A stretch of DNA of 64,000 bases, taken from positions 1 to 64,000 of the forward strand of contig NCSJ02000067.1 of assembly GCA_002812745.2 (NCBI GenBank). Reading direction: 5' to 3'. Source of the stretch: Scytalidium lignicola. Lineage: Eukaryota; Ascomycota; Leotiomycetes. Positions within the stretch are counted from its first letter, which is position 1. Each line of letters starts with the position of its first letter. The translations under genes were made by a program, and so were the position numbers. The notes beneath the pieces were generated by a model. The model was not told the DNA's origin and did no database searches. It saw only the letters and a program-made list of their open reading frames with translations. Of this stretch, positions 1 through 13,725 are shown piece after piece.

Positions 1-1459
1 GTCTGATGCGAGTCGGGGCCAAAGGGCGTCTGGGCGTTCAGCCCTTATCGAAAGAAACGTGCTCTGCTCTTTCTGCTCTCTTCTCCACTGGGCTGAAGAA
101 TGCTGACTGGCTGGCACGGGGCTGACGCCTGGGTCAACTGTGCGCGCGAGAGACGAGGGGAGGGGGAATCGCAACCGCGAAGTGAGGGATGATAGCGGGG
201 TAAGGGTTTCTCTCGGCCTGCCACTACCGGTCCCGTGTTGTTGTTGTTGTTATTGTTGTTCTTGCTTATGTGCTTATTACTAGGTTTACTATTAAACAGG
301 GTAGCTTCATTTCTTTCATTTCCTCTAAACTCGAGAAGAGAAGATGGCTAAGGCTCGGACTAGGATACCGACGGCTTTAAAGATTCAGCAATGTCCGGAT
401 CTGGCAGGATTGGTTCGTTCGCTTGCAGAGAGGGTGTTTGATGGAGCGGGAGGTAGATGATTGATGATTGATTATTGATGATCACTGACAAATGGCCAAT
501 GATCAATAACTTACTGTAATTAATGATTCAATGATGCACATCAGTTAGTTAAGCTCTTTGGCGAGGAGGTTTGGTTGCCTACTTTTCCAGCTCTTCCCAG
601 CAGGCGTACTGTACACTTCTCTTCTGCAGACCTTCAGTATAGGACTGTACTGTAATGTACTGTACTATACCAAATCATAACAAGGCCCATCTGATTCTTG
701 TCTGAGTCTTTATTCACCAAACATCTTTTTTNCTTCTTCAATTTCCAAACTCGACAAATCATAATGGTCATGTGGTGCAGAAAGGAATATAAAGATCCCG
801 GCGCCTGCAACCACAATGTACTGCACACAAATAACAAGGCTCCATCTTTTCCATGGGTTTTTTTCACAAGATGGGTATTTCCCAGATAGAAAAACCAAAG
901 CCAATAGATTCCTCGATACATGATGCTTGTTCAAGGCAAATGGCATAATACACATCCAGCAGGTATAGTAAACGGACACAGCCACACACATATACACACT
1001 CAGTCAGTCAGTCACTCACACTCACTCAACATATCCCCCTCCACACCAATTAAAAATAAGAAAGAAAGAAAGAAAATCTCCTTCAGCCACTACGTTCGGA
1101 GATCTCGCGGGAAAATACTACTCTAGCAGCAAGATACAGTAAAAAGTGAGAAGAAACAATATAATTATGACGTCTCCCAGCCGACATCCGAACCCATGCG
1201 ACGGGGTCCTGGGTCTACCTCCCACTCCCAGGATAGTTTCGTATCATTATCGTATCCTGAAAAAAGCCCCCCTCCACTTTCCCTCTCTTTCTTTTCGGGA
1301 GGATCAATCTGTCAGAAAAGTGGCTTGTTTTTATTCCCGGCCGTAGTAGAGTAAAACCAATGCAAGGTGATGATGGATGGCAAGAAAGGGTTAAGGCTAG
1401 GCGAGGTGGCAGGGCTGACCGACAGCACAGAACGGGTACGTATCTACTGCACAATTCAC

Positions 1460-1496
<37 letters not shown>

Positions 1497-4400
1497 CGGA
1501 ACAAGTCGTAATTATCCAATGCAGAATGCAGAATACAACCCCTCGGAGCGGTGAACCAGAACCATTGAGGCTTTTTTCTTTACAGGCAGCCCACCGGTAT
1601 TTTAATATTTCAAGGGAGGGGAGTGGAAAACCAGCCAACCACCAACAAAAAAAATAGTTATATGTGCATATATATGTATGTACATGCAGTACAAAAAACC
1701 ACACAACACAACCTCGCGTTACTCAAAAAGCCCAGCCCAGGCCCAGCCCAGACCTGCATACCTCCGTACATTATCTGTAATTTGTTGAGTAGCAGTACAG
1801 TTAAAAGCCGCATTCAACACGCGTCACATGCTTTCAGCACAAATATGTGTTGTTCTTAATACAGTAACTGCACTGTAAATTGTAAAGATTTGATTTTCAT
1901 AATAGGACCTAAGACTGAACTTTCAAAGGATGCTTACTTACTTACTTATCTCCTCTTGTGTCCGTGACAGCCGCAGCTGCCGCTGCTTGTCACAATGTAA
2001 ATGCAAAGACTTTTTGGTAATCCGGCTTCAAGGCTTGCATAGCCGCGGAGCCAGGGTGTTCGTTCGTCAAGGTTTGGTTGAGAGAGGGAACTATGTGTTT
2101 GTGTGTATCTTCGTTTGGTTTATGAGACACACGAAACCGACATACCTCCTAGTATTGTGTTTCATATAATGATTACTTGTCTTTTTNGTCTTTTTNGTCT
2201 TTTTGTCTTAATTTTAATTTATATTTATTAGTTAATTCTCTAGAAATTATGGTCGAGAAGGCTCTGAGTTGGATGGGGGCTTCACGTGATGGCTTTTGTA
2301 TGTATGCACTCCGTACGGAGTACTATATGTATGGATGGTAGGTTGTTTGGAAGGAGGAGAGGTTTGGGCTTCGGCTTGCTTTGGATGGTTACACGAAGGT
2401 AAAAGTATGGTGGGACATATGCAGGGCCACACACGGGAGGGAGAAAACAGGATAATACTGTATTGTGTATTATTTGGTTCCATTTTTGAAGACAAGTGAA
2501 AGATTGTACTACACCAATACACATGATACTATCACATGGGAAAAGGGAGCAGGATATGAGGCTGAATCTTTAGTGGACATTTTTGTAGAAGTTGGAGTAG
2601 TAGAAGCCACGTGAGTATATTTTTACCATTTCGTCCAATGCTGAAACCCGGGTGATGCGGATGGGCTTTGTACTGACTGTACTACATAAATGGTTCAGTA
2701 CAATGATAGTTTATGAGGAAATTTGTGTTAAGTTATATATAGAAAGTACTTTAGTATTTATTCTAGAATAAAAGGTGTTATTCCAAAAGCTTTTCAAATG
2801 TTTAAAGCTTTTTCCTTCTTTTTTNCTTGAAGGGTAATCTTCTCATAGTATGTACCTCAACGTGGGGTAGAATAGAAAATCGAAATACAGTTAAGATTAA
2901 CCCCCATATCAATTTCATATTTTCAAAACCCCCAAACCACCAAAAATATACATTCATTGTACTAGTTTGCGGCACAGCTCTTAAAAAAANGGACATATTA
3001 CCCTCGATAATTAAAAGGAGTTTCATCGTAGCTTCAAACCGTTTCCGTTGTGTAACCCGTTTCTTCTAACCGCCACACACACTCACCCACGATGACGCTT
3101 CAGAAATACCACCGTATCACATGGATCGGGTTTTCTGATGCCGATTAAAGTTTTGGGTTGATATCGTTACCGTTGCCGTTACCCTGGCCGTTAATGTACG
3201 GAGTACAGCTTATCGGCGGAGAGGGGTTGCAGGTAGGGTAGTATTTGGCTTTTTGTTGGGTTGTCTCATCAGATCATTGCAGCTGTCACACAAAACACGG
3301 GTTGAAAAGAGACAAATTGACAATCCACACCCGGACAAAATATTGGCCGGATAAGCTCTCAATTGGATTTTGTGACATGACTTTCTTTTCTCCAGAACAG
3401 GACTCCTGATGGAAAGAAAAACAGGTTATCGTAATTCTGTATTGGATGCTGGTAAGTTGCTAAAGGTCCATCATGATTGTTTTGTCATCTATTGGCGGTA
3501 TGATAAGGCTGTGGGGTCGTAGACTGATGGATTGTATCGTATGATTCTTTCCCTTTGTTTCTTTAAAGGATTGGAAGCGTTACAGAAGAGGATATTTTGA
3601 TTGGCTCATGGTCGGTCGATTGGTTGGTTTCGTTCATCTGTTGTGCTTGCCAAGCAGGTATTTCGACAAAGTACTTATCTACATGCCCCTTACGGACACA
3701 CTAGACAGCTACTTCTCACATCATTTCTTCCTCCGTCATGGGATTGGCTACTTGCTAGCTGTTATCTTTGACTTCTAGGCCAATGAAAGAAGTTTTATTG
3801 ATTCGCAATATCGACGTGGTTGGTGATGGATCCTCTTCCCCTTTGATAAACAGTCAAAACACTTTATCAGGTAAAAAGTCTATTAGGGACTCACATTTAC
3901 AGGTTAAGATCTTGTGCTATGAAGACTATACCTGAGTATCACGGAATATGTCACAGGCCGTTCCAAATCACCAACATTCTCTTACATACGTCTTGGAAAT
4001 TCTTCCCGAATTTTAAGATAAACCCCAGGCACGAGAGAGGAGTTGCACATGACATTTTAATCCATCAATCTCATCGTTTAAACCTTTATTTATGTTCCTT
4101 TGCTCTTTGCACTGTTCTTCTGATCTCTCCCACCTGTCTCTGGTATTTTATTTATCTTTGAATAAGTCCTGGCCTGTGCGGACTTCGATGAAAAATATGT
4201 TAGAGACGACCTTGCATTTCTGTCAAACATGCTGCTCAAAATAGTGTAACCCCCATATATCGTGAATAGTCCCGGACTTTGTGGCCTTATCCTCCTGTAT
4301 GGCGGCCGAGGGGCGAGTTTCGATTACCTGTCTGGCGGTCTACGCTCGAGATAAGGGTATTTTCTATATAGAAGATTGATGATGCAATTTGGATATTGAA

Positions 4401-7400
4401 GAAGATTAAAAGTTAAGTGATATTACGATTTGATATATAAAGACCTGAAAGGCAATGTGGTATATTAAAAGGTGTGCCGTAATATAAAAAATAATCTCCT
4501 AACAATTTGCCATAGAGATTGTTATTTATTTTCCTTTAATCTCAAAAATTTACCATTTTCAGCCTCAGTCTATCTTCGTCCACTGTAGGTGATTGTTTTC
4601 GTATATACGTTGAGAATAGCTGCCATCTGTTCTCGGCATTTTACTACATAATCCATCATCTGGATTATCATATCAGGTTTGAGAGATACTTGTTCACTAG
4701 GACACTCCTATCTGGAGGGAATTCAAGCCACCTTGCAGATACTTTATCCGCTCTACATTTTAACTTGTCACTTCTTGGTCATAGCCATATCAATAGAATT
4801 ATTCAATTTTGTGATTGGCTAATCTTTAACTTCTTTATCACAGTGATATAATTTCTGGTCTGTATATTAAACGAGATAAACAGGAATCTATCGAGTTCTT
4901 GCTCAAAAACCTGATCACAAATCCCATTTCCTTGTTTTACGATTCCCCTTCACGATGACTTCTAGGATAGAGCAACATTCATATCTATTTCAAAGCTATC
5001 AAGACGCCAGAATACTATTCCTCATTCACTGTCATGAAGCCCATTAGAGATAGAAACCGATTTTAATGAAGTTGCAAAGTATTCAAAGTGATTACCAAAT
5101 TTTGGATTCACTCTTGACTTTACTAGCTATTTATCTAGACTACGAAGGAGCTAAGTTGCAGTTGTCTTACTCACCATACTATTAACCCGGTTGTGGGCCA
5201 TATCACTTCCCCAGGGTTTACTGCTCAAGGTGTCCATTATAAGAAATGGTCCTATATTATACTCATTGATTGGAAACATTCAAGGATATGGCACCCGCCA
5301 CTTATTTAACCTACAGTTTAGATTCACTGTTCTTTCATGCCTCAACTGAAATTCACATCTGTTTTTGTTGTATTTATTACTTTTTCTGATATTTCAACAG
5401 TACTATCTTGTCTCTTCTTCGAAGAAACGTTGGTATTCAAGGCTGTATCACCCCTAAGTAAGTCTTCTCTAAACGCTAGTCGTACACTGGCGGTCTGCTT
5501 GTACAATTGTGTGGACATCCTCATTTATCTGTACTCTGTGACTATTTTGCTCTAGGTTTATCCCATTCTCAATTTTTACATAACCAATTACGTGGTGTTT
5601 ATGGTTCTTACAAGCTGGGCGACCATGTCTCCTCGTTGTTCGTTTGTTCATGAGGTGGGTGCTTCTCGATCATTCATCTATTATTACCTATTCTTTCTAC
5701 TTCTGATCTAAAAAAANCCAATACATCTGGAGCTCCATACATTTGACTGATAGGTGTTTTAGTAGTGAATTGAAGGATATGCAACAAGTTTGCTGTCCCT
5801 GCAGATATAAATTTGGATATCAGTTTAGATATAGCCCCCCTTATATCTTGTTATGATCATCGCTATGTTGCCAGCATAGCTCAATAAGTTTGATGATATG
5901 AAAATGATGATCCTCCTAGACGCTGCTAGGAATACGGGATATCTGATACGATATAATGCTACTGCTATACATTTTCTAATCGGCTACATCGTGTTATGGG
6001 TATAGCATATTTTATTTGGTTTCAATGTAGTTCTTGTTGTCAATTTCAATTTCGTTGTCATTTACTTTACTTAAAATGTGTCTTGATATAAAGGTAGGAT
6101 GATATCAATGGAATAAAGTAAGAAATGTAAGAGCGCAAGTGGAACATATTCTTGATAAGATTCAGGTGAACTTGATTCATGGCCGGTATGTTCTCTTAGT
6201 TTCATATTATTCATCTACTTCTACTTATAGTATTAAAGATTATATGCTAAAGCATGTGATTTGAATGTTTGTTAGTTCTACTTGAAACGGGTTCGAATGA
6301 TGATGGTAGCTGATTTTATATGTTAGCCGTCAAAGTCCAAAAACCAATTTTCAAAGAATTCACTTCTAATAGGTACTCATCTTGTAGGAATGAGTTTGAT
6401 TACCCCCAAAAGTTTAGCACAAGTTTGAACATTGAGGATATGGAATAAATAAATTTGGTTAAGGGCAAACAACCAGGTATACACTTGGGCTGGTTCTAGT
6501 TTTTTTTTNATTCAATCGTATATCTGTCGAATCAGCATTCAATAACAATTTTTCAATCCACCTTTCGTCGTCATTTCTACTTTTTGCTGTCGTTTTCCCT
6601 GTATACATCTGACATCTGACCGATTCAAGAAGCCTATTATCTCGTAACAGGATAGTAAAGACTATGTATGGTCTGGAGTGTTCTTGCTAAGGCTATCGGA
6701 AACATGATATAGCTCTTTTCCAAGTAATCCACACACACTCTCTCCTATTTTCTGCTGTAACTTGCAATAGTATTCACGATTATGGATATTTTTTAGAAGT
6801 TTACGCTTGAAGATCAACGCTGCCTTTAATAGCTCGGTATTTTAATTTATTCACTGTTTTTATGTACGTTAGAAGTAAGGAATTGAACATCTGTCTAAGA
6901 GCAGGTAGGTCCGTGATTACTGGTGTCCGTCGAAACTTATTCGGTATGTTGGTACTGTTGGTGAAATCATCATCCTTTGAAGGGAGGGTCCTTAGGTCTA
7001 GACCAATGAGGCGGTTGAATATAGTCAAGTCTCTATAGCTTTACCTTGTCTTCGGGAATTCTACTCATCCCAAGGCGTTCTCTCAACTTAATGCACGATT
7101 ACATCGGCGGGATTGAGTCTCTTCCGTCGTAACTATAATCCCAAATCTTCAAAGTTAATACTGTTCCCACTCCTTGAAGGTTTCGCCTTCGTCACTGTTC
7201 ACCAGTTCACACACATACGACTAACACAACATAATAAGAGTGTCAGAAAATTTGATTCATGAGTGAGCTTGTATTTAACTCGTATCTATACCATCCTTCC
7301 TTCAGAGGACTGTTAAAAAAAACCTGATATATATGGGCATCCTGACGCCGGAGCGCGGATTGATACATCGGTTGATCTTCCTTCCTTTTTTTCCCATTTG

Positions 7401-7477
7401 CCGTTGACAGATCATTTCATTATCATTCTTAACCATTTATGCAGCTCCCTCCTGTGATAAGTGTTAGAAATTTGCTA
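1..7477. other. Gene-free stretch with simple sequence
   Basis: No open frame longer than about 95 codons and no splice-compatible coding series was found on either strand. The first 3 kb hold simple sequence: GTT runs near 240, a CAAT microsatellite near 1,461, CA-rich tracts near 980-1,020, and repeated short GTACTGTA-type motifs near 605-670. From about 4,200 to 7,400 the DNA is AT-rich with stops in all frames, so it is either an old decayed repeat or long regulatory DNA. Single N characters follow A or T homopolymers at 732, 2187, 2196, 2825, 2990, 5717 and 6509. I see no tRNA or rRNA gene. Confidence 0.6.
1461..1495. repeat. CAAT tetranucleotide microsatellite
   Basis: About nine uninterrupted CAAT units occur in tandem. 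It lies in non-coding DNA. Slippage-prone and probably polymorphic between strains. Confidence 0.9.
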
Positions 7478-8120
7478 TCATGAAGTGGATGCTGAACGCG
7501 TGGATGTTGCGGTGGGACGGATACATACTGCTCGCTGACCAACGTAGAAGCCCAATCCGAAAGTTTCAGTTGTGAAGGTGATTACGCTTCCTTTGGGGAC
7601 TGTTTTTTTTTATAAAAATTAGCCCACTGCCGTCCCAAGTTGCTTTCGTTTTCCTTTATTTTTTGACTTGTTCACCCAACCTCTACCAACACCAGCCTGC
7701 CATATATCTATCGACAAAATTTCCTCCAAACAAACCTTCAACTCTCTCCCAAAGAAGACTTAAAAGGAAAATAGAAGGAAGGAGGAAGAAAAACTCACAG
7801 TAGAAAACATCTCCCTTAACAGCATGCACCTTTTGTCCAGTCTCATCACTGATATCAAACTCTCCATCAACAATGATCTTCATCTCGTGGTAGGTATAGG
7901 TGTAGACCAGAGGAGTTCCCTTCTCGAGTCTGTAGAATCCGGCGCTGATTGGCTTATCGGCGTCGAGAGATGAGACGACATCACCGAGGAAGGCGTTCTC
8001 GTTGGCAATCAACGGTGGCTTGAAGGTGGTTTGAGCACTGGCGAAGTGTTTGAATGCTGGGACCGACATTTTGGAGGATGGTGAGGATTTGGACTTGGAT
8101 TTGCTGAGGATGGAGCCCAT
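7478..8120 (-). CDS. Small cupin protein, EutQ-like
   Basis: This two-exon gene encodes a 147-residue single-domain cupin. Exon 1 is 8120-7799, the intron 7798-7600 (GTGAGT to CAG, 199 nt) and exon 2 7599-7478. The join gives an uninterrupted cupin core: residues around 65-85 read SAGFYRLEKGTPLVYTYTYH, followed by a GDVFYFPKG turn assembled across the splice and a final strand ending near GFYVGQR. This matches the small EutQ-type cupins common in filamentous fungi, whose substrate is not established. The first Met gives MGSILSKSKS, which resembles an N-myristoylation signal (Gly2, Ser6); the Met at residue 18 (8069) would give the more usual family start MSVPAFKHF. The exon boundaries are well supported because the family motif continues exactly across them. 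No neighbour suggests a pathway. Confidence 0.85.
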
Positions 8121-10720
8121 GTTAGTTTTTATGAGGGTTACTTGGGGGAATCTTTTGCGAGAGGATATGATTTTGGGTATAAAAAGGTATTATGTGATAA
8201 GAAATGAGGGGGGAAGTTCAGATGTAGAAAGAGCAGAGCAAGTTCAGTTGCAAAGATAAATTCAAAAATCAAATACACAAAACATACCAGCTTTTCTTCT
8301 ACTTTTGCAGAAATATTCTTTCTCTTATCAGAAGATTAAAACCCGTTTTCTTAACTCTCTCAAGGTAAATATCACCTACCTGAAGAAGATCGACGGGGAT
8401 TTGCAAATGAAGACAATTGGTCCTTTATTTTAGAAGAAAGGAGGAAAAAAGCTCGGAAAATATCACTCTCTTCGTCCAGCAGCAGAAAAAAAGTGAGCTG
8501 GCAAAGCCTCCCCATTTATAGCATCCCAAAGCTCTGGTGGAAAAGTTACCCGCTTACTGGTCTACCCCCCCTTTTGTTTACCTACCCCACTACAGCCAGT
8601 GACGGACCCCGCGCACGGCTGAGCTTTACTGGTACCAAGAGGCAGAGGGAGGCTAAGGGAGCTTGGGATTTCGCATTGCATTTCTGCTTTTGGGTATGGA
8701 TTGGATGATGGGAGAGAGTATTTCCTCATCACAACTGGATTCTGCTTTGAGCGAAATGGAGATTGCCTTGATCTGGGAAGGCGTGCTGAGTAAGAATGCA
8801 CGAGATAGCTTTGTCAGTCCTCACGGCGTAGCTATTAATTATAGTGATATTTGATGTTTCTTTGATGGAGTAGAGATGTTGCACGAGACAACTGGCAAAC
8901 CACTATAATTATAGTTTTCTGCAGATATTTAGAATTTGCGATGTTTATTACATACAGTGCCTCATATTAAATCTGCCCCTCACTCACAATAATTAACCCT
9001 CACATTAACGCACCAGACAAATAAATCCCCATCCATCAATTCCCATAATTAACACACTGTACAGTAATCAAAATCAAAAACAAACTGCCGTACTATTTAC
9101 CTCCATAAATCCAAACATGGGATTCTCCATCAAATTATCGAGCGATAAGATACCGCGCTTATAAATTGCCTACTGTAGCTGGATAACGATCGTACAGCTA
9201 GCTGCTGACTTGTAACCGGCGGGGAAATTTTTCCTCAAAGCGGTTAACGATTTGTGTATTGCACAACACCCCCTTCTGCTACCCCTTTTAAGCTTGCTTA
9301 AGCCGTATCTGGAAGAGTCCTCTTTTGGAGGGGGGAAGGGCTTATTCGCTATTTCAGCTTCTGCGAAAAGTTGTGCTTATTTGCTTGCTAAAAGGAGAGT
9401 AGTAGATTTTGTATCGTGTCATATTATATCATATCATATCATTTTCTCGGGAAAGGGCAAGGGATGGGGGAGAGGGAAAAGGGTATAAGAAGTGAGGGCG
9501 TACGAGATCGATTTGAGTTCCTTTTTTTTTGTTTGTAGTTTTTTTNAGTTATATTTCTATGTGTTTTGGGGATGTACTGTTCTTGTGCTCTCCTGCATAT
9601 GACGGACGGCTATGTACTTCCGTACCACGCTGGACGTTGGTTGAGTATATCCCACCGTTATATTATTATCACCACAGACGAAACTTTGAAGCTTCGAATT
9701 AAGATCAGTCAATACGGCAATATTTTTCGAAGAAGTTGCTGAGTTCAATTTGAATAAAACTTGGATGCGGCCATGGAGAAACGGCGAATTTTGTGGAAGA
9801 GAAGGAAATCCTTTTTCACCTTTACAGCTCTAGGTTGACATCCGGATTATCCCTCTTATCATTCAGAGCACAGACACACATACACAACATTAAGTCACGG
9901 TGAAAAGAAAGACACAGGGGAACAAGGACACCAAGCATTCAAGACATAATCATCAATTGGGAGTACAGTAGTACATCAGGTAAGCCACCTCATAAACTTA
10001 AAAACCACAACTACACACGAGCCCAACCAATGACAACCCAACAACCAGCAAAATTAAAAACCCATCTAATAATCCAAGAGTGTTAAGTCAGTGGTGAGGA
10101 ATAAAAGCCAACTTTAGATCTTTGCTCAGACCAGATGAGGTCAAGCTGACCATCGTCAAAACATAAAACCGGACGGTACCAAATCCATCCATCCAGAAGC
10201 GAAAAGCCATCACCGACAACACAAAATCTTTCCCCTTGAACAATCCAAAATAGAAGAAGGCCCCATAAGGAAAAAAAAAAGGCTCGCAGAACCCGTTGTC
10301 CAGACCCCAGATTCCCAGTAAAATCCTATCCTTTGCCCGTTCCGGTTGCCCCCCCCTTTTCCAAAACAAAACAAAAAAGAGCAAGAACCGCAGAAGCTCG
10401 ACTAACGCCCCATCCTCGCTGGAAAATGCTTCGCTTGTGTGTAATGATCTGAAAATATCGTTATATAGGTTCATCATCGCGCTCATTTGGTACCAATTTC
10501 CTCTTGTTGCTTTCTTGGTCGTATTCGTTATTAAATTCGTTATTTCCCTTCTTGCACACAAGAGAAAGAGAGAATGTGTGTGTGTGTGCGCGCGCGTGTG
10601 TGGATGGATAGGTGAGTGATAATGAGAGAAAGCATGTGCTTCTATCCTCTTCACCATAACCACTAAAAAAANGAGATAGAAATATATAATATATAACCCT
10701 TTAATTCATAGATCGTTATT
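8121..10720. other. Intergenic region between cupin and regulator genes
   Basis: Only short overlapping frames on both strands occur here, without family signatures or sensible splice series. The 191-codon frame on the minus strand at 10,088-10,663 overlaps a GT-repeat (about 10,575-10,604) and lies where the 3' UTR of the regulator gene should be. Single N characters at 9546 and 10,672 follow homopolymers. Confidence 0.55.
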
Positions 10721-13700
10721 CTATAGAGTTTTCTCGTTGAATTTGGAAAACCATCTGGACGTATAATCAAGATGTCTGCCTTTTGATTCCCTTTTATATT
10801 TGAAGGAATGCAATAGCTGGCGGTGGTGATGATGAGGGTGGAGGATAAAACTCAGCCGAGTAAAACTGTATTGAGAGTTAGTTTCTTTATCCTGGCCGCG
10901 CCATTCTGAAGGAAAAAGGACAAATATAAAAAAAAAAATGGCAATGGTAGAAAGGAAAAAACAACGGGAACTAAAAAAAAGGAAAGAAAACTTACTCTCC
11001 CATTCCCAATCCTTCATGACGCCCACCCAATGCAGTTTACCCCTGACCGTGAGCTCAGGATCCATATCCTCTGTGATAGGTTCCTCAACCCTCCGAGCAC
11101 CAGTCTTGCCACCTCCAGCAGCACCACTACTTCTAGCAGCACCAACTCCCGGGTTCAGACTTGAATTGACGCGTTGTGCACCGTTCTCATCTCTAACGAG
11201 ATCTGTCTTGCCGGCACCACCACGCTGCTCGCGCCGGTTCCGATCCAATTCCTCCTTGGCGGCATAGAAAGCGTCCCTACGATCCCACACCTCCCGAATA
11301 ACCTCCCAGCAGCGATCTACGTTGCCAATCCACATGCGCCGACTCATGCTCTTCCAGCGCTCCTCAACCCACTCCCGGTCCTCGCGCGTGTTGACCTCGC
11401 ACCCGGCGGCTAGCAGCGGGAAGATCTGCACAATCACTAACCGACTACTTAGAGGCACAGTTGCAAGGTACACGAGGACCTTCTTGGCGAGTATAGCACT
11501 GCTAAGGCTGGGGATCTCGGGGACGGCCTGGTGAAGGAAGAGTAGCGTGGCGTAGCGGTAAGCTTCAGCGGTCTGGATGGCGTGGAGGATGTCGGATGAA
11601 GGATCTTCGGGCCGGGCAAACTGACTTGGCGAGATAGACCAGGACTCGATGGATTCCTTGAGGTTGATAGCTGCGCTGATGATGGCTATGCTGTTGGATT
11701 CCGAGTGTCGTACTTTGCGGCAGAGGTTGGCAACGCGGCCGATTAGGGGGAAGAGGGTTGCCGCGCAGCCCATAAGCGGGTCAATTTCGCTGATGGGGTT
11801 GGAGGATGAGGAATTCGAGTTTAGCGGCAAGGAAGGTCCAGAGAAGCCTGCTAAAGGAGCAAGGACGCGGTCGAAATCAACTGATTCGTCTTCTTCAACC
11901 GACGTAAGACGGGATATAACGTCCATGTATACCCAGGTATTACATAGAAACCTCAGCCGCTGTATATCATCTCCTGAGAAGTTGCCACCACCGCTGCCAT
12001 TGCTTTGGACGAGGGATGCGCCGTGTTTATTAAGGGCCTGGTTAACTAATATCCTCGCTCCTCGTAGATGCTCGATTCCCGTAGATATGTGCTGATCCCA
12101 ACTCTCGGAGAAGGCTAACACGAGCGTTGTTGCAAGAGCTGTGTCCACTCTCATCTTATCTATGCCAGTCGCCAGTGCTCGGATGGAGCGACGCATGTGC
12201 TCCATTCCTTCCACGCGGAGATGTGGTCGTTCCTTGGAGGTGTGGAAGGCCGTCATCGAGGCTATGGCGTGGTAAAGGGCCGGAGAGTCACGGGCTAAAG
12301 GCCACACAAGAGTGCGCCAGGGGTTTTCCGTAGGACCGTCCTTGACGGAGAGGATACCGCAGGTGTGCTTGTCGAAGCGGAGCATGAGCATTTCAGGAGA
12401 GCCGGCTGGAATTTCAGGTTGTCGGTACAGTAAGGTGGCGGTTGAGTTGGGGGAAAAGGGATTGTCTGGAGGAGAGGAGGTGGGCGAGATGATGGCGGAT
12501 TGGAAGGCGAACTGTTGGAGATTATACTGACGGTGGTTGAGATCATGACTATCCGACGTCACCCAGGGAGACGGATCGCCGGGGCCGTGATGTGGAGCTT
12601 CACGGACGACTTCTTCAATGTCTTCGTCCATGGTGGTTGGATCTGACATATCTGGTGCTAGATGGAAGGGATGATCGAGGATTGGCGTGGTCATTCCCAT
12701 AGACAGCGTCGGTAGAGATGACCGTCCCTGAAGCTCCGTAGCCGGTAGCAGAAGGTCCATCAAACCAGGTGACTGACCTGACGTCGTCGATCTCCTCGAT
12801 GCTAATGGAGGCGGCGCAAAGGGGTTATTGTCCTCAAATAAGCTGTTCAGACTGCTGGTGACCGAATTGGCCTCGAATAAGCGCCGCGAGTTATGCTGTT
12901 GTTGTTGCTGCTGCTGTTCCCGCAAGAACGGAGGCGTACCTGCATCGAACATAGGGGAACGGAAGATGGATTGATCCTGGAAGCCAGGATTGGGCAGCAC
13001 AAAGCCGCTATCTGAGGGGCCGGCCGGGTCTGCGGGTGATGGCGCAGCAGCCGCAAAGAAGGAGTCTTGCATAGCTGAATCGGGCTCATGCGTTGGACTG
13101 GGAGTGATTGAGCCCTCCGAGAGCGAAGGGCTCTTGGAAAGTTTCTCGGGACTCAATGCATGATTGATTGTGTTGTTGGCGGCAGCGCTGATGCTGGTGC
13201 TTCGCGGTTTCGCCTTGGGCGGGGCGACTTTGTTGGTCAGGGTCGTCTCCTCGAACGGCCGCCATTTGAAGTCCTTCTTATATCCACCACAGGTGACATT
13301 TCTCTTATGGCATTGCTGGCACGAAGGTTTGGTCTCGTCGCATTTTAATCGTTTGGCTTTGCAGGTAATGCATCCTATAGAGCGCAAAAGAAGAAAAACT
13401 CCAAGTCAGCCAGAACTGTACCAGGTACGAGGTAAAAAAAAAAGGAGATTCCAGCCATGACGCAGCTTATCAGTGCAGCGATAAGGGCCGGAGACAGGGC
13501 AAGAAGCATACCATTGCGGCTCTTGGACTGCTTTGGTTTAGTCAGAGTTGATGATTTCTGTTTGGAAACTGCCGCGGTGGTCGGTTTGGCAGTCGTGGTA
13601 GTGGATTTCCGGCGTCGCGGTGGTGGTTGAACGACGGGTGTGGACGCGGGCTGGATGACGGGCGAGTTGAGGAAAGCCGAAGGCGAAGGAATGGTGATGG

Positions 13701-13725
13701 TCTCCATGTAGATGGCAGCTCTCAC
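10721..13725 (-). CDS. Zn(II)2Cys6 transcription factor with Fungal_trans_2-type region
   Basis: Predicted nuclear DNA-binding regulator. Exon 1 runs from the preferred Met at 13,707 (a Met at 13,725 is also in frame) to 13,512, exon 2 is 13,374-10,996 and exon 3 10,905-10,721, giving about 919 residues. The first intron (13,511-13,375) splits the region just before the zinc cluster; joined, the cluster is C67-x2-C70-x6-C77-x6-C84-x2-C87-x6-C94, a perfect Zn2Cys6 pattern followed by a basic linker. Then come a long Ser/Pro-rich region, a Gln run near residue 165 and, from about residue 340, a helical region ending in KLHWVGVMKDWEWE that resembles the fungal-specific regulator domain 2 (PF11951 type). 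The last 60 residues after the second intron (10,995-10,906) are low in complexity and the intron length is a multiple of three, so the true C-terminus is uncertain. Target genes cannot be read from the sequence. Confidence 0.88.

Noticed and set aside
6280..6310. GGTTCGAAT, a possible tRNA T-arm
   Set aside because: No matching acceptor, D-arm or anticodon stem could be folded around it.
10088..10663. 191-codon minus-strand frame downstream of the Zn cluster gene
   Set aside because: Low-complexity His/Thr/Phe-rich translation across a GT repeat, with no domain; most likely 3' UTR.
11649..12095. 148-codon plus-strand frame
   Set aside because: Antisense to the conserved core of the transcription factor; no independent support.
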